Positions 34,698-44,100 of a DNA stretch of 64,000 nucleotides are shown one piece after another; positions within the stretch are counted from its first letter, which is position 1, and each line of letters starts with the position of its first letter. Made by a program: the position numbers and the translations under genes. Source of the stretch: JBEKCP01 sp049509515 (GTDB lineage Bacteria; Planctomycetota; Planctomycetia; Pirellulales; Thermoguttaceae); assembly GCA_049509515.1 (NCBI GenBank), contig JBEKZV010000029.1:36852-100851 (forward strand). Reading direction: 5' to 3'. Below the pieces are notes generated by a model, which worked only from the letters and a program-made list of their open reading frames with translations, had not been told where the DNA came from and did not search any database.

Positions 34698-35695
34698 GGC
34701 CGGACACTCGACGCTGCAAGCCGGGAAAAGCCCAACATGAGAAGCATAGCATGGATTGGTGTCAAGGGACATGCTTCTTACCGGAGGGATGGGATCTGGG
34801 GGTTGGTCTTGGGGCGAAGGTCTGGGGGCTTGGGGCTAAGGTCCAAGACCTAAGACCCAAGACCCAAGGTCCTGTGTTACTTCGGCCATGCCTTAGTGCG
34901 AAGATGAACGAGAGCGGCCCGCCCCCCCGCCGTTCGCTCATCGGCAGCTTGCGGCTTTCGCGATTCTTCGTGCCAACCGCAATCCGCGGACTTCTCGGGC
35001 AGGGCCGCACGCCCTCGGGCACCATCGTTCCCGCGGTCCATTGCCCGCGCAACCTGCGAGTTCGCTTCGCCGCTTGACGACGTTGCAGGCATTGGCGTGC
35101 CCGTTCACGGGCATTTCCGCCGAACGCGCTATTAGGCCCGTGCTTTTGCACGGGTCGAACGGCCGTTCTCGCGGTTCCCCGCTCCCCTCTCCCGTGCCCG
35201 CCGCCGGAGGCGGTGGGCACGGGAGGAGGGAACTGGGCGGGCACGGCCCTATTTGCCCGGCGTAAACGCCAGGCCTAATACCGGCTGCGCCGGAAACGGC
35301 CGTGAACGGCAGTGAGATCGTCCGGCGGAAAGCCTTGCCGCACACGAGGCCCGGCGCAGATTGACCCAACGGTTGACGGCTGTTAGACTTTCAAGGGTGG
35401 ATGCTCGCGGTTGCCCCGCGCCGGGTGCCTCTCAACGAAACACGCAGGACGCCCCTGGGAACGAGCCATGAAATGGCCGTCTTAACAGGGGGCCGTGGTG
35501 GTGATCGAACCCAACCGGTTGCGCATCCGGGCGCTACCGATCATTCCCGGGCAATCGGGTCGAAAGGGGGACGAGTCGAAAGGGGGCCGCAGCTGGTGTT
35601 GGCAAGATGGGCCACGACAACTCGCTGCGGCCCCGTTTCGACTCCGTATCCCGCGTCACAAAGGCCGCTATTACCAGCTTGACCCGAAGCTCTCC
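34698..35695. other. 1-kb intergenic region made of repeats
   Basis: No supported gene. 34786-34873 is a GGTCTTGGG tract repeat (units GGTCTTGGGG; then AAGACCTAAGACCCAAGACC). 35098-35310 is a compound hairpin region related to the 17861 repeat: CCCGTTCACGGGC at 35100-35112, paired arms GCCCGTGC/GCACGGG at 35136-35154, and TAATACCGGCTGCGCCGG near 35277-35294. 35572-35635 has an inverted GTCGAAAGGGGGCCGCAGC / GCTGCGGCCCCGTTTCGAC pair. The region separates divergent or differently derived blocks and precedes a compositional change at metG. Confidence 0.6.
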
Positions 35696-37480
35696 ATGTC
35701 TGACACCATCCTCATTGCCGTTGCCTGGCCCTACGCCAACGCCCCCATCCATGTAGGCAACATCACCGGATCGCACTTGCCGGGCGACATCTGTGCCCGT
35801 TACCACCGTCTGAAAGGGGATCGTGTGTTAATGGTCTCCGGCACGGATTCGCATGGCACGCCCGTCGCCATCCGCGCCGACGCTGAGGGCAAGCCGGTGG
35901 AAGAAGTGTACCAGCGATTCCACAAGGGGTTTCTCGATCTGTTCCAGCAGGCTGGGATTTCCTACGACCTTTTCTCCACCACCCACACAGAGAACCACTT
36001 CAAGGTCTCGCAGGCCATTTTCCTCGCCCTAAAAGAAAACGGTCATCTCTATACTGAGACCCGCCCGCAGTGGTACTCTCCGACAGCCAACCGCTTCTTG
36101 CCCGACCGCTATGTGGAAGGCACCTGCTACTTGTGCGGCTTCGACGGCGCCCGCTCGGATCAATGTGACAAGTGCGGCAGTGTGCTCGAACCCGAAAAGC
36201 TGCTCAACCCGAGATCAAAGGTGGACGCCTCGACCCCCGAACTGCGAGATACCGAGCACTTCTTCCTCGACCTCTCCAAGCTCGAATCGGATGTAGCCGA
36301 GTTCTTGCGGCAACGCCAGCACTATTGGCGCGAAACCGTGATTGGCGAATCGCTACGGAAAATCGAATCCGAGGGCCTCAAGCCGCGCCCGATCACACGC
36401 GATCTAGATTGGGGCGTCCCGGTGCCAGTGGAAGGCTGGGATACGAAGCGCATTTACGTCTGGTTCGAGGCAGTGATCGGCTACCTGTCCGCCACGATCG
36501 AGGCCAACAAGCTGCTCGGCCAACCGGGAGACTGGCGAGCCTGGTGGGTAGAACCGAGCGCCAAGGCGATCTACTTTGTCGGCAAAGACAATATCTTCTT
36601 CCATGCCGTCCAGTGGCCGGCGCAACTCAAGGGCGCTGGCACGACGTTTATTGACATACTTGCTGGGGAAAAAGGGAGGGCGCTCAATCTGCCTTACGAT
36701 GTGCCTGCCAACCAGTTCATGAACCTTGAAGGCCAAAAGATCTCTGGTTCACGCAATTGGGCCGTGTGGGGACTGGACTTTCTCAGCCGCTACGATCCTG
36801 ATGCCTTACGCTACTATCTGACGGCCAACATGCCCGAACTGCGCGATACCGACTGGGATTGGGCCGACTTTGTGACCCGCAACAACAACGAACTGGTGGC
36901 TACCTGGGGCAACCTGGCCCATCGGGCACTGTCCTTTGCGTGTAAGCATTGGGACGGACATGTGCCCACGCCAGGTGAATTGCGATCCGCTGACCAGAAA
37001 ATCATCACTACGGTTGAAGCCGGCTTTGAAAGTGTGGGCAAACTTTACGATGCCGTCAAGTTGCGTGCCGCCCTAAGCGAGGTTGTACGTCTGGCGACCG
37101 AGGTCAACAGGTACATTGACGCTGCTGGCCCGTGGTTCAAGATCAAAACCGACAAGGGCTCCGCCGGTACGACCATCTATACCGCCTTGCGCTGCATTGA
37201 CAGCCTAAAAGTGCTCTTCGCTCCGGTGCTGCCTTTCACCTGCGAGAAACTGCATCAGATTTTGGGTTATAAGGCACCCCTGTTCGGCCAGCAGGATGTC
37301 GAAACCGTCCATGACGCGATTGGCGAGCACAGAGTGCTTCGCTACAACCCGGTGAAGGCCAGCGGTCACTGGCAGCCGAGCCAGCTTCAACCGGGGCAAA
37401 ACCTCGGCCAACCCAGTACGCTCTTCAAGAAGCTGGATGAGAGCGTGGTGGAAGAGGAGCGCGGCCGCTTGGGAAAGTAG
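35696..37480 (+). CDS. metG: Methionine-tRNA ligase
   Basis: This encodes 594 residues of the class I MetRS family. The HIGH-type signature is HVGN (residues 19-22 in NAPIHVGNITG). A zinc knuckle CYLC...CDKC sits near 144-160, and the KMSKS-type loop reads KISGS (about 348-352 in LEGQKISGSRNW), an uncommon variant. The anticodon-binding helical domain is present (WGNLAHRALSF), and there is no C-terminal tRNA-binding appendix. It charges tRNA-Met with methionine. I chose the ATG at 35696 (MSDTILIAVAWPYANAP); the open frame upstream lies in repeat sequence. Third-position GC is lower than in most genes here, suggesting transfer from another lineage. Confidence 0.92.
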   Translation: MSDTILIAVAWPYANAPIHVGNITGSHLPGDICARYHRLKGDRVLMVSGTDSHGTPVAIRADAEGKPVEEVYQRFHKGFLDLFQQAGISYDLFSTTHTENHFKVSQAIFLALKENGHLYTETRPQWYSPTANRFLPDRYVEGTCYLCGFDGARSDQCDKCGSVLEPEKLLNPRSKVDASTPELRDTEHFFLDLSKLESDVAEFLRQRQHYWRETVIGESLRKIESEGLKPRPITRDLDWGVPVPVEGWDTKRIYVWFEAVIGYLSATIEANKLLGQPGDWRAWWVEPSAKAIYFVGKDNIFFHAVQWPAQLKGAGTTFIDILAGEKGRALNLPYDVPANQFMNLEGQKISGSRNWAVWGLDFLSRYDPDALRYYLTANMPELRDTDWDWADFVTRNNNELVATWGNLAHRALSFACKHWDGHVPTPGELRSADQKIITTVEAGFESVGKLYDAVKLRAALSEVVRLATEVNRYIDAAGPWFKIKTDKGSAGTTIYTALRCIDSLKVLFAPVLPFTCEKLHQILGYKAPLFGQQDVETVHDAIGEHRVLRYNPVKASGHWQPSQLQPGQNLGQPSTLFKKLDESVVEEERGRLGK

Positions 37481-37625
37481 CGCATCGTCGCCTCCTCTTT
37501 TCGTACAATCACACCAGAGATTACTGGTATCCGCGTAACCTTACCATCGTCACCGCCTCGTCGCCCCGCCCTGCCACCCTTCATCTAGCCTACCACGGCC
37601 CGCAAGGCCGGCGATTTCTTGACGG

Positions 37626-37928
37626 TTACGTTTCCGCCAGCCTGCGCCCCAGCCCTTCGCCTCGATGCGATGCCCGCACATGGAGCCGCTTCATTTCGCG
37701 GAAGCCGTCCTCCAACTTTCTGATCGCCACGCAGCCAGCCGCGGCCTTGCCGTCGAAGGCCAGGAAGAGTCGCCCGTTCGGGGGAGCATACGCCCCTGGA
37801 AGTCCGTCAAGCTCCTCTTGGAGGCCCTGGAAGCACAGGTCGAACCCGAGAGACTTGGCGTGTTCCACAAGCAACTTCCGGACGGCGCGGAAGTGCCCTT
37901 CCGATTGGCCCAGGCTGGGTTCGATCAC
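37626..37928 (-). CDS. GNAT acetyltransferase, apparently truncated
   Basis: This encodes 100 residues containing the first two-thirds of a GNAT fold: LFLAFDGKAAAGCVAIRKL, then the start of the acetyl-CoA-binding motif A, LHVRASHRGEGLGRRLAE. The frame then stops, so helix alpha-3 is cut and motif B is missing; usual length is about 160. Its ATG overlaps the TGA of the preceding acetyltransferase gene by four bases, showing translational coupling. It is probably non-functional or a recent truncation; the last gene of a purine/acetyltransferase operon. Confidence 0.6.
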   Translation of the reverse strand: MIEPSLGQSEGHFRAVRKLLVEHAKSLGFDLCFQGLQEELDGLPGAYAPPNGRLFLAFDGKAAAGCVAIRKLEDGFREMKRLHVRASHRGEGLGRRLAET

Positions 37929-38500
37929 GGCTGGTTCGCCCGTTCCATCGTGATGCAGTAATCCTCAAAGCCCATAGATCGCCAGAATTGGATGCCGCCG
38001 GCGTTGCCGATGAGCACGTCGAGGCGAATCCCGGCCGATTCTCGCCAGGAATTCTCCCGTAACCACGCCAACGCCGCCCGCCCGATGCCCTGGCGCCTTC
38101 GCTCGGACTGGACGAAGAACTGTCGAACATAGACCCATTCCGCCTCCCGCTTGTAAAGGGCATAACCTGCGGCCCCTTGCTCGTCCTCGAATACGACCGC
38201 CTGGTACTCGCCGTCGAGCCAACTCCGCATCCGCTGCTCCAACTCATTCACCGGCATCCGATTGCGGTGACCTTCGTCTCGAACGAGCTGGCGGTTCATC
38301 TGAGCCAACGCGGGAGCATCCGCAGCGGTGGCGTTCCGACACCGCACCGTGGAAGTCGACGACGGGCGAGCGGCACCCATCCCAGTCACGACGTTTTCCT
38401 TCTCGCCGTGGCGGTCCGGAGCCACACTGTCTGACCTGCGCCCCAAATTCTCGGGCCCTTGCAGGTAGTCCCGGATGATGTCCAAGGTCATCTTGATCAT
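37925..38500 (-). CDS. GNAT acetyltransferase
   Basis: This encodes 191 residues with a full GNAT core from about 50: RCRNATAADAPALAQMNRQL, then YALYKREAEWVYVRQFFV, the pyrophosphate-binding loop QSERRRQGIGRAALAWL, and GNAGGIQFWRSMGFEDY as motif B. It transfers acetyl from acetyl-CoA to an unknown amine. The ATG at 38500 overlaps the stop of the upstream phosphorylase gene by four bases (ATGA), which supports this start even though the first 45 residues are not part of the GNAT fold. It is in the operon with adenosine deaminase-like and nucleoside phosphorylase-like genes. Confidence 0.75.
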   Translation of the reverse strand: MIKMTLDIIRDYLQGPENLGRRSDSVAPDRHGEKENVVTGMGAARPSSTSTVRCRNATAADAPALAQMNRQLVRDEGHRNRMPVNELEQRMRSWLDGEYQAVVFEDEQGAAGYALYKREAEWVYVRQFFVQSERRRQGIGRAALAWLRENSWRESAGIRLDVLIGNAGGIQFWRSMGFEDYCITMERANQP

Positions 38501-39213
38501 CGTTGCCTCGCCGGCAGCTCTGCGTCGATTTTTTCAGGTTCGTAGAGGAGAAGATGTTCCCTGCGACGAGGATTGTCAAAGACGAAGTGAATTGCGAGGC
38601 TCTCCATGCCAAAATGTTCGGCCACGGCCAAGGTTGCGGCTGTTTCCATGTCTACGGCTGTCCATCCTGCGGCAAACCACTGCTCGACCTCCTCCTCTCC
38701 TTCGGCGAACAGGGCCGACGTGGTGAACATCCGGGCCAAATGGACGGCAGCGCCGCCCGTGGCGGCCATGGGGACGAAGCTGCCGCGGTTCAGCGTCGGG
38801 CGAACCGTCATTCCGCCTCGCTTGTAATATTGGGCCGCTCCCTCGCCACAAAACGCCTCGGTGGTCAGCGCCACGTCTCCCGCCATAATGTTCTCGGCCA
38901 GCCCACCACAACATCCCGTTTGAACCACCAGCGACGTGCCCAAGACGCCGAAAAGGTGGACAATCTCACTGGCCATCGGGGCCCCATACACCGAGGCATA
39001 CGCCACCCGATGTTCGCCCAGTCGTCCAACGAAAACGTCCTCGACGATGCTGTTGGGCAGGCCGACCGGGATCACATCGTCAAAGTAGCAGCGATGCCGG
39101 TCATATTGGTGCCGCAGGTTCCGTGTTCCCCGCAACATGAGGGCCTGGGGTATCTGCTCATCGGACAATCCCAGCATCTTCTGCCAATCTCGCTTGGTCA
39201 AATCACGCAGCAT
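38497..39213 (-). CDS. Nucleoside phosphorylase-family protein
   Basis: This encodes 238 residues of the PNP/uridine phosphorylase superfamily: VFVGRLGEHRVAYASVYGAP, VVQTGCCGGLAENIMAGDV (phosphate/ribose loop) and AVDMETAATLAVAEHFG, the conserved base-side Met-Glu. It would split a nucleoside with phosphate, or a related nucleosidase reaction. It sits 88 bases downstream of the adenosine deaminase-like gene and overlaps the next gene by four bases, consistent with a purine-salvage operon. Exact substrate unknown. Confidence 0.75.
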   Translation of the reverse strand: MLRDLTKRDWQKMLGLSDEQIPQALMLRGTRNLRHQYDRHRCYFDDVIPVGLPNSIVEDVFVGRLGEHRVAYASVYGAPMASEIVHLFGVLGTSLVVQTGCCGGLAENIMAGDVALTTEAFCGEGAAQYYKRGGMTVRPTLNRGSFVPMAATGGAAVHLARMFTTSALFAEGEEEVEQWFAAGWTAVDMETAATLAVAEHFGMESLAIHFVFDNPRRREHLLLYEPEKIDAELPARQR

Positions 39214-39301
39214 TTGCTACCCCGTCGCGCCGTCATCTTGGCTAAGAATCTTCGAGGAAGACTGCCAGCCCTTTCGCCGGGGCGCCCAGTCGGGTCCAGC
39301 C

Positions 39302-40297
39302 TTATTCCCAAGCTGGATGTCTCTTGAATTCGGACGCCAGTTCGCGCTTGCCCTGCTCCGGCAGCCAGGACGAGTCGATCGCGGCGAGGATCAATCGACA
39401 AATCTCGGCCTTCGTGAAACCGCACTCCCGCTCCAGCAGCCGGTATTCCTGCGCCAACGACGTGTCGAACATCTTTGGGTCGTCCGTGTTGACGGTGACC
39501 TTGACACCCTGTTGGACATATTCTCGTATAGGATGATTGGAGAGCTTGTCCACGACGCCGGTGCGCACGTTGGATAGGGGACACATTTCCAAGGGAACCT
39601 GCATGTCCACTAGACGCTGTACCACGTCCGGGTCCTCACAGGCACGCGTACCGTGGCCGATCCGTTCCGCCTGGAGGCATTCAATGGCTCCCCAGATGCT
39701 CACGGTCCCCGCTGCTTCACCGGCATGGGCGTTGGTGTGAAAGCCCAGACGCCGAGCCTCCCGATAGACCGGCTCGAACGGTTCAGGCGGAAACGCCGCT
39801 TCCGAACCGCCAATCCCGATTCCAATTACACCCTGGTCCTTGACTTCATGGAGTTGTGCCAACGTCCGGGCTTCGGCTTTCGGACCGTAATCACGAACGA
39901 GGTCCGCGACGAGCGCCACCGTGATCCCGGTCGCGCGTCCAAGTCCAGTGCGAACAGCCTCCGCCAACCGTTGAACCTCAAGCCCGTGACGAACGAAGAG
40001 CGACGGTGAGAAGAACATCTCCGCGTACCGGATATTCTGGGCCGCCATGTCTCGCGCCGTCAACTCGGCAATCAATGCGAAATCCTCATACTCCCGGAGG
40101 AACTGGTTCTTCCACGACCACATCTGGATGAAGTGCGAAAAATCGCGGTACTCGAAGCGCCGCTTGAGGGCGTCGATATCCGGCACTGAAGGATCGCCGC
40201 CGTACTTTTGAATCAGCTCCCACAGGGCCGCAAGGGGAACGGCCCCTTCGAGGTGAACATGAAGCTCGACCTTGGGCAGGCTGTCGAACCACGACAT
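39302..40297 (-). CDS. Adenosine deaminase-family protein
   Basis: This encodes 331 residues of the metal-dependent adenosine/adenine deaminase family: KVELHVHLEGAVP (first zinc-binding His pair), TNAHAGEAAG, ERIGHGTRA and TVNTDDPKMFDTSLAQEY (final Asp pair). It would deaminate adenosine, adenine or a modified purine using one zinc. I chose the ATG at 40297 (MSWFDSLPKVELHVH), the normal distance from the first motif; further upstream in-frame codons are not conserved-looking. It is the first gene of a four-gene leftward operon and, like metG, less GC-rich at third positions. Confidence 0.85.
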   Translation of the reverse strand: MSWFDSLPKVELHVHLEGAVPLAALWELIQKYGGDPSVPDIDALKRRFEYRDFSHFIQMWSWKNQFLREYEDFALIAELTARDMAAQNIRYAEMFFSPSLFVRHGLEVQRLAEAVRTGLGRATGITVALVADLVRDYGPKAEARTLAQLHEVKDQGVIGIGIGGSEAAFPPEPFEPVYREARRLGFHTNAHAGEAAGTVSIWGAIECLQAERIGHGTRACEDPDVVQRLVDMQVPLEMCPLSNVRTGVVDKLSNHPIREYVQQGVKVTVNTDDPKMFDTSLAQEYRLLERECGFTKAEICRLILAAIDSSWLPEQGKRELASEFKRHPAWE

Positions 40298-40552
40298 TGA
40301 TGATACGCCTCCTACAACGCCTCGCCTGCGCCCGATGGCCAACGACGGCCTCACCCTTCCTTGAATCCTCCGCCACCAAAGCCAACGCCGATTGGCCCCA
40401 CTATAGCGACCCCGCGCGGGCCGTCAAGGTAGCGGGCATTGGGTGGGGGTATCGCCCGAGCGGCCGTCGCCGGCCGCCAATCCCCAATCCCCTCCCCCTT
40501 CCGCCGCAAACTGGCCCGATTCCCGTTATTGAACGCACGTCTATCCACTATC

Positions 40553-41113
40553 ATGGAGGGCGTGAGGACCGAGCCCAAAACCCGGCGGGCAACCAGGAAC
40601 GGGCCGGCGGCCGGCAAGGCCCGCGGGCCAAAACGGCCCGCCGCCAAGCGGCGGAAAACGCCCCGCCCCCAGCCGGTCCCGCAGCCCGGCCCCGACGTGC
40701 CGTACTGGATTTCAAGAGACTCCGGCCGGGCGGCTCTCTCCAAGATGGCCCGGCAGGCCGTAACCCAAATCCTGGCCCCCGCCTACAGGCAGCTCGTCCT
40801 GGAGGCCCAGGGGGAAGTCGGGCACTGCGTGGGCATCACCCTGGTCCACCTGATGTGGCTCGATCCCCTGGCTGATTCCCCCGGATGGGGGGGAGGGGGG
40901 AGAGAGATATCGGAAAATCGCAAGAGCGCTGACCAACACGCGCATCCCGCCCTGGCCCTGCTCGCAGTGCGGCCGGACCTCTTCGCGCGGCAAGGATCGG
41001 GTCGTGGCCTCGTGGCGCCGCCGCGGGACGCGGACCTATGGGCCTTATTATCGGCTGAGGTTTCCTCGCCGGGCCACCAGCGGTTAGAATGCCGTCTTGG
41101 ACATGGCGAGTGA
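40553..41113 (+). CDS. Uncharacterised basic protein upstream of mfd
   Basis: This encodes 186 residues: a basic Pro/Lys/Arg-rich tail (residues 1-45), then a helical block that looks like a conserved domain, ISRDSGRAALSKMARQAVTQ, followed by GEVGHCVGITLVHLMWLDPL. From about residue 110 the sequence becomes less protein-like (a G-run at 40890-40905 encodes GWGGGGRE). The frame may be altered there by a homopolymer. It overlaps the mfd start by 11 bases. Function not recognised. Confidence 0.45.
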   Translation: MEGVRTEPKTRRATRNGPAAGKARGPKRPAAKRRKTPRPQPVPQPGPDVPYWISRDSGRAALSKMARQAVTQILAPAYRQLVLEAQGEVGHCVGITLVHLMWLDPLADSPGWGGGGREISENRKSADQHAHPALALLAVRPDLFARQGSGRGLVAPPRDADLWALLSAEVSSPGHQRLECRLGHGE

Positions 41114-44100
41114 TACTACGCCTGCCACCGCGCCGGGCCGACTTTTCCAGTTGGTCGGGCGCCTGGAAGCGCTGGAAGGCTTCGCGGAAGTCGTCGAGAG
41201 CCTGAAGGCAGGCCATGCGGCGACTTTGGACGGAGCCTGGGGATCGTCTTGCGCGCTGGCGGCCGCCGCGCTGGCCCGGCATGCCCCCGCGGTGCTCGTG
41301 GTCGTCTGCTCGCGGCTCGACCAGGTGGACGCCCTGGCGGACGACTTGGCCCTGTTCACGCCGATCCGGCCCGAGCGATTCGCAGTCCGCGAGTCCCTCT
41401 CGGTAGGGTGGGTCGAGCAAACCACCGCGTCCGGTGGGGCTCGGTCGCGGCCGGACGGTTTGCGAGCCCCACCAAAATCGCGCGACCTCGACCCACCCTA
41501 CCAGGAGCGGCTGCCGCAGGACGAGGGACAAGGCGAGCGGGTGCGGCTGCTGAAGATGCTGGCGGTCGGCCGCGGAGGTGCGAAGCCGCGACCATGCTCC
41601 GCACGGTGCCCGGCTTTCATCCCTCATCCTTCATCCTTCATCCTTCCCCCTCCGAAGATCATCCTGGCCAGCATCCAGTCGCTCCTGGCGCCGGTCCCGT
41701 CGCCGGAGGCACTGGCCCGGCAGACCCGGTCGTTGCGGGTGGGCGAGGAGGTGTCGCTGGAGGAGCTTTCGGGCTGGCTCGTCCGCGCCGGGTTCCAGAA
41801 CACGACGGCCGTGGAGCTGCCGGGCGAGTTCGCCTTCCGCGGCGGCATCCTCGACATCTTCGCCCCCGACTGGTACGACCCGATCCGCATCGAGCTGGTG
41901 GGCGAGCAGATCGAATCGCTCCGGCGGTTCGAGGTGTCCACCCAGCGGAGCCTGGCGGGGCTGGATGAGATCGACGTGACGGCGATTGCGCCAGCAGAAG
42001 GCGGGAGGCCACCCGGAGGCTACCCGGCAGACGGCCTTGGGTCTTCGGTCTTGGGTCTTGGGTCTTCCTCTTCTAAGGCCCAAGGCCCAAGACCTAAGAC
42101 CAAAGACCCCAATCCCCAATCCCCAAGCCCTGCCCCTTCCCCAGCCGCTCACCTGGCCGACTACCTTCCTGCGAACAGTTGGTTCCTGTTGGTCGAGCCG
42201 GCCGACGTGGAGGCCGAAGGGCGGCAGTACCTCGATCGGCTCGAGCGGCCGCCGGAATTCCACACGGTCTCGGCGGTCTTCCAGCGGGCCTTCGCGTTTC
42301 CTTCGGTCACCGCCTCCGCCGTGGCCACCGGCTCCCTGGAGACGACCTGCCGGTTGCCGATCGAATCGGTCGAGCGATTCACGGGCGACCTCCAGCGGGT
42401 CCGCGGCCAGTTGGACGAGGCGGGCGCGGGGCAGGAGGTGTTCCTGGTCTGCCAGACGGAGGCCGAGGCCCGGCGGCTCGGCGAGGTGCTGGCCGTCACG
42501 CGGGCGGCGCACGAAGGCCGGCTGCACTTCCCGGTCGGCAACCTGCAGAACGGCTTCCGCCTCGTGCCGGACCGCATCGTGCTGTTGAGCAGCGCCGAGT
42601 TGTTTCGCCGGGCCGACGTGAACCGGCCCCGGGGCACCCACGAAATGGGTCGGCGGCGGCTCGGGCGGGTCATCGACAGTTTTCTCGACTTGCACGAGGG
42701 GGACCTGGTGGTCCACGTCGCCCACGGCATCGCCCGCTACCGCGGCTTGAAGCTCCTGGAGAAGGGCGGCCGCGTCGAGGAGCACCTGGAGCTGGAGTTC
42801 CAGGGGAAGACGAAGCTCTACGTGCCGGCGGCGCGGATCGGGCTGGTGCAGAAGTACGTGGGGGGGCAGAAGGGGCGCCCGGTGCTGGCCCGGCTCGGCG
42901 GCCGCGCCTGGGAGAAGCAGAAGGAGAAGGTCCGCGCGGCGGTGACCGACCTGGCGGGCGAGATGCTCGAGTTGCAGGCGGTCCGCTCGTCGCGGCCGGG
43001 CATCCGCTTTGCGGTCGACACCGAGTGGCAGCACGAGTTCGACGCGGCCTTCGCCTACCGCGAAACGCCCGACCAACTGACCACGATGGAAGCCATCCGC
43101 GGCGACATGGCCCAGCCGCGGCCGATGGACCGGCTGCTGTGCGGCGACGTGGGCTACGGCAAGACCGAGGTGGCGATGCGGGCGGCGTTCAAGGCGGTCG
43201 ACAGCGGCTACCAGGTGGCGGTGCTGGTGCCCACCACCGTGCTGGCCGAGCAGCACCTGCGGACCTTCACGGCCCGCATGGCCGAGTTCCCCTTCGAGAT
43301 CGCCGCGCTGTCGCGGTTCGCCACCCGACGCCGGCAGGCGCGGATCATCGAGCGGCTGGCGGCCGGCTCGCTGGACGTGGTCATCGGCACGCACCGGCTG
43401 GTCCAGCCGGACGTCCGCTTCCACAACCTGGGGTTGGTGATCATCGACGAGGAGCAGCGGTTCGGCGTCGAGGTGAAGGAGCGGCTGAAGGCCTTCCGGC
43501 AGATCGTCGACGTGCTGACGATGACCGCCACGCCCATTCCGCGGACGCTGCACATGGGCCTGGTAGGGCTCCGCGACATCTCGAACCTCGAGACCCCGCC
43601 CGAGGACCGCCTGGCCGTCGAGACCCGGGTGGCCCGGTTCCATCCCGAATTGATCCGCCAGGCGGTCCTGCGGGAGCTGAATCGCGGCGGGCAGATCTAT
43701 TTCGTACACAACCGGATACAGGACATCCGCGTGCTGGAAGGGCGGCTCCGCCAGGTCGTGCCCGAGGCCCGCCTGGCGGTGGCCCACGGCCAGATGCCGG
43801 AGCACGAGCTGGAACAGACGATGCTCGACTTCATCGCCCAGCGCTTCGACCTGTTGCTGGCCACGACGATCGTCGAGAGCGGCCTGGACATCCCCAACGC
43901 CAACACGATCTTCATCGACGAGGCCGACCGCTACGGGCTGGCCGATCTGCACCAGCTCCGCGGCCGCGTGGGCCGCTACAAGCAACGGGCGTACTGCTAC
44001 CTGCTGGTCGATCCCGGCAGGCACCTCAGCCCGTCGGCCGCCCGCCGGCTCCGCGCCATCGAAGAGTTCAGCGACATGGGCGCAGGTTTCGCCATCGCCA

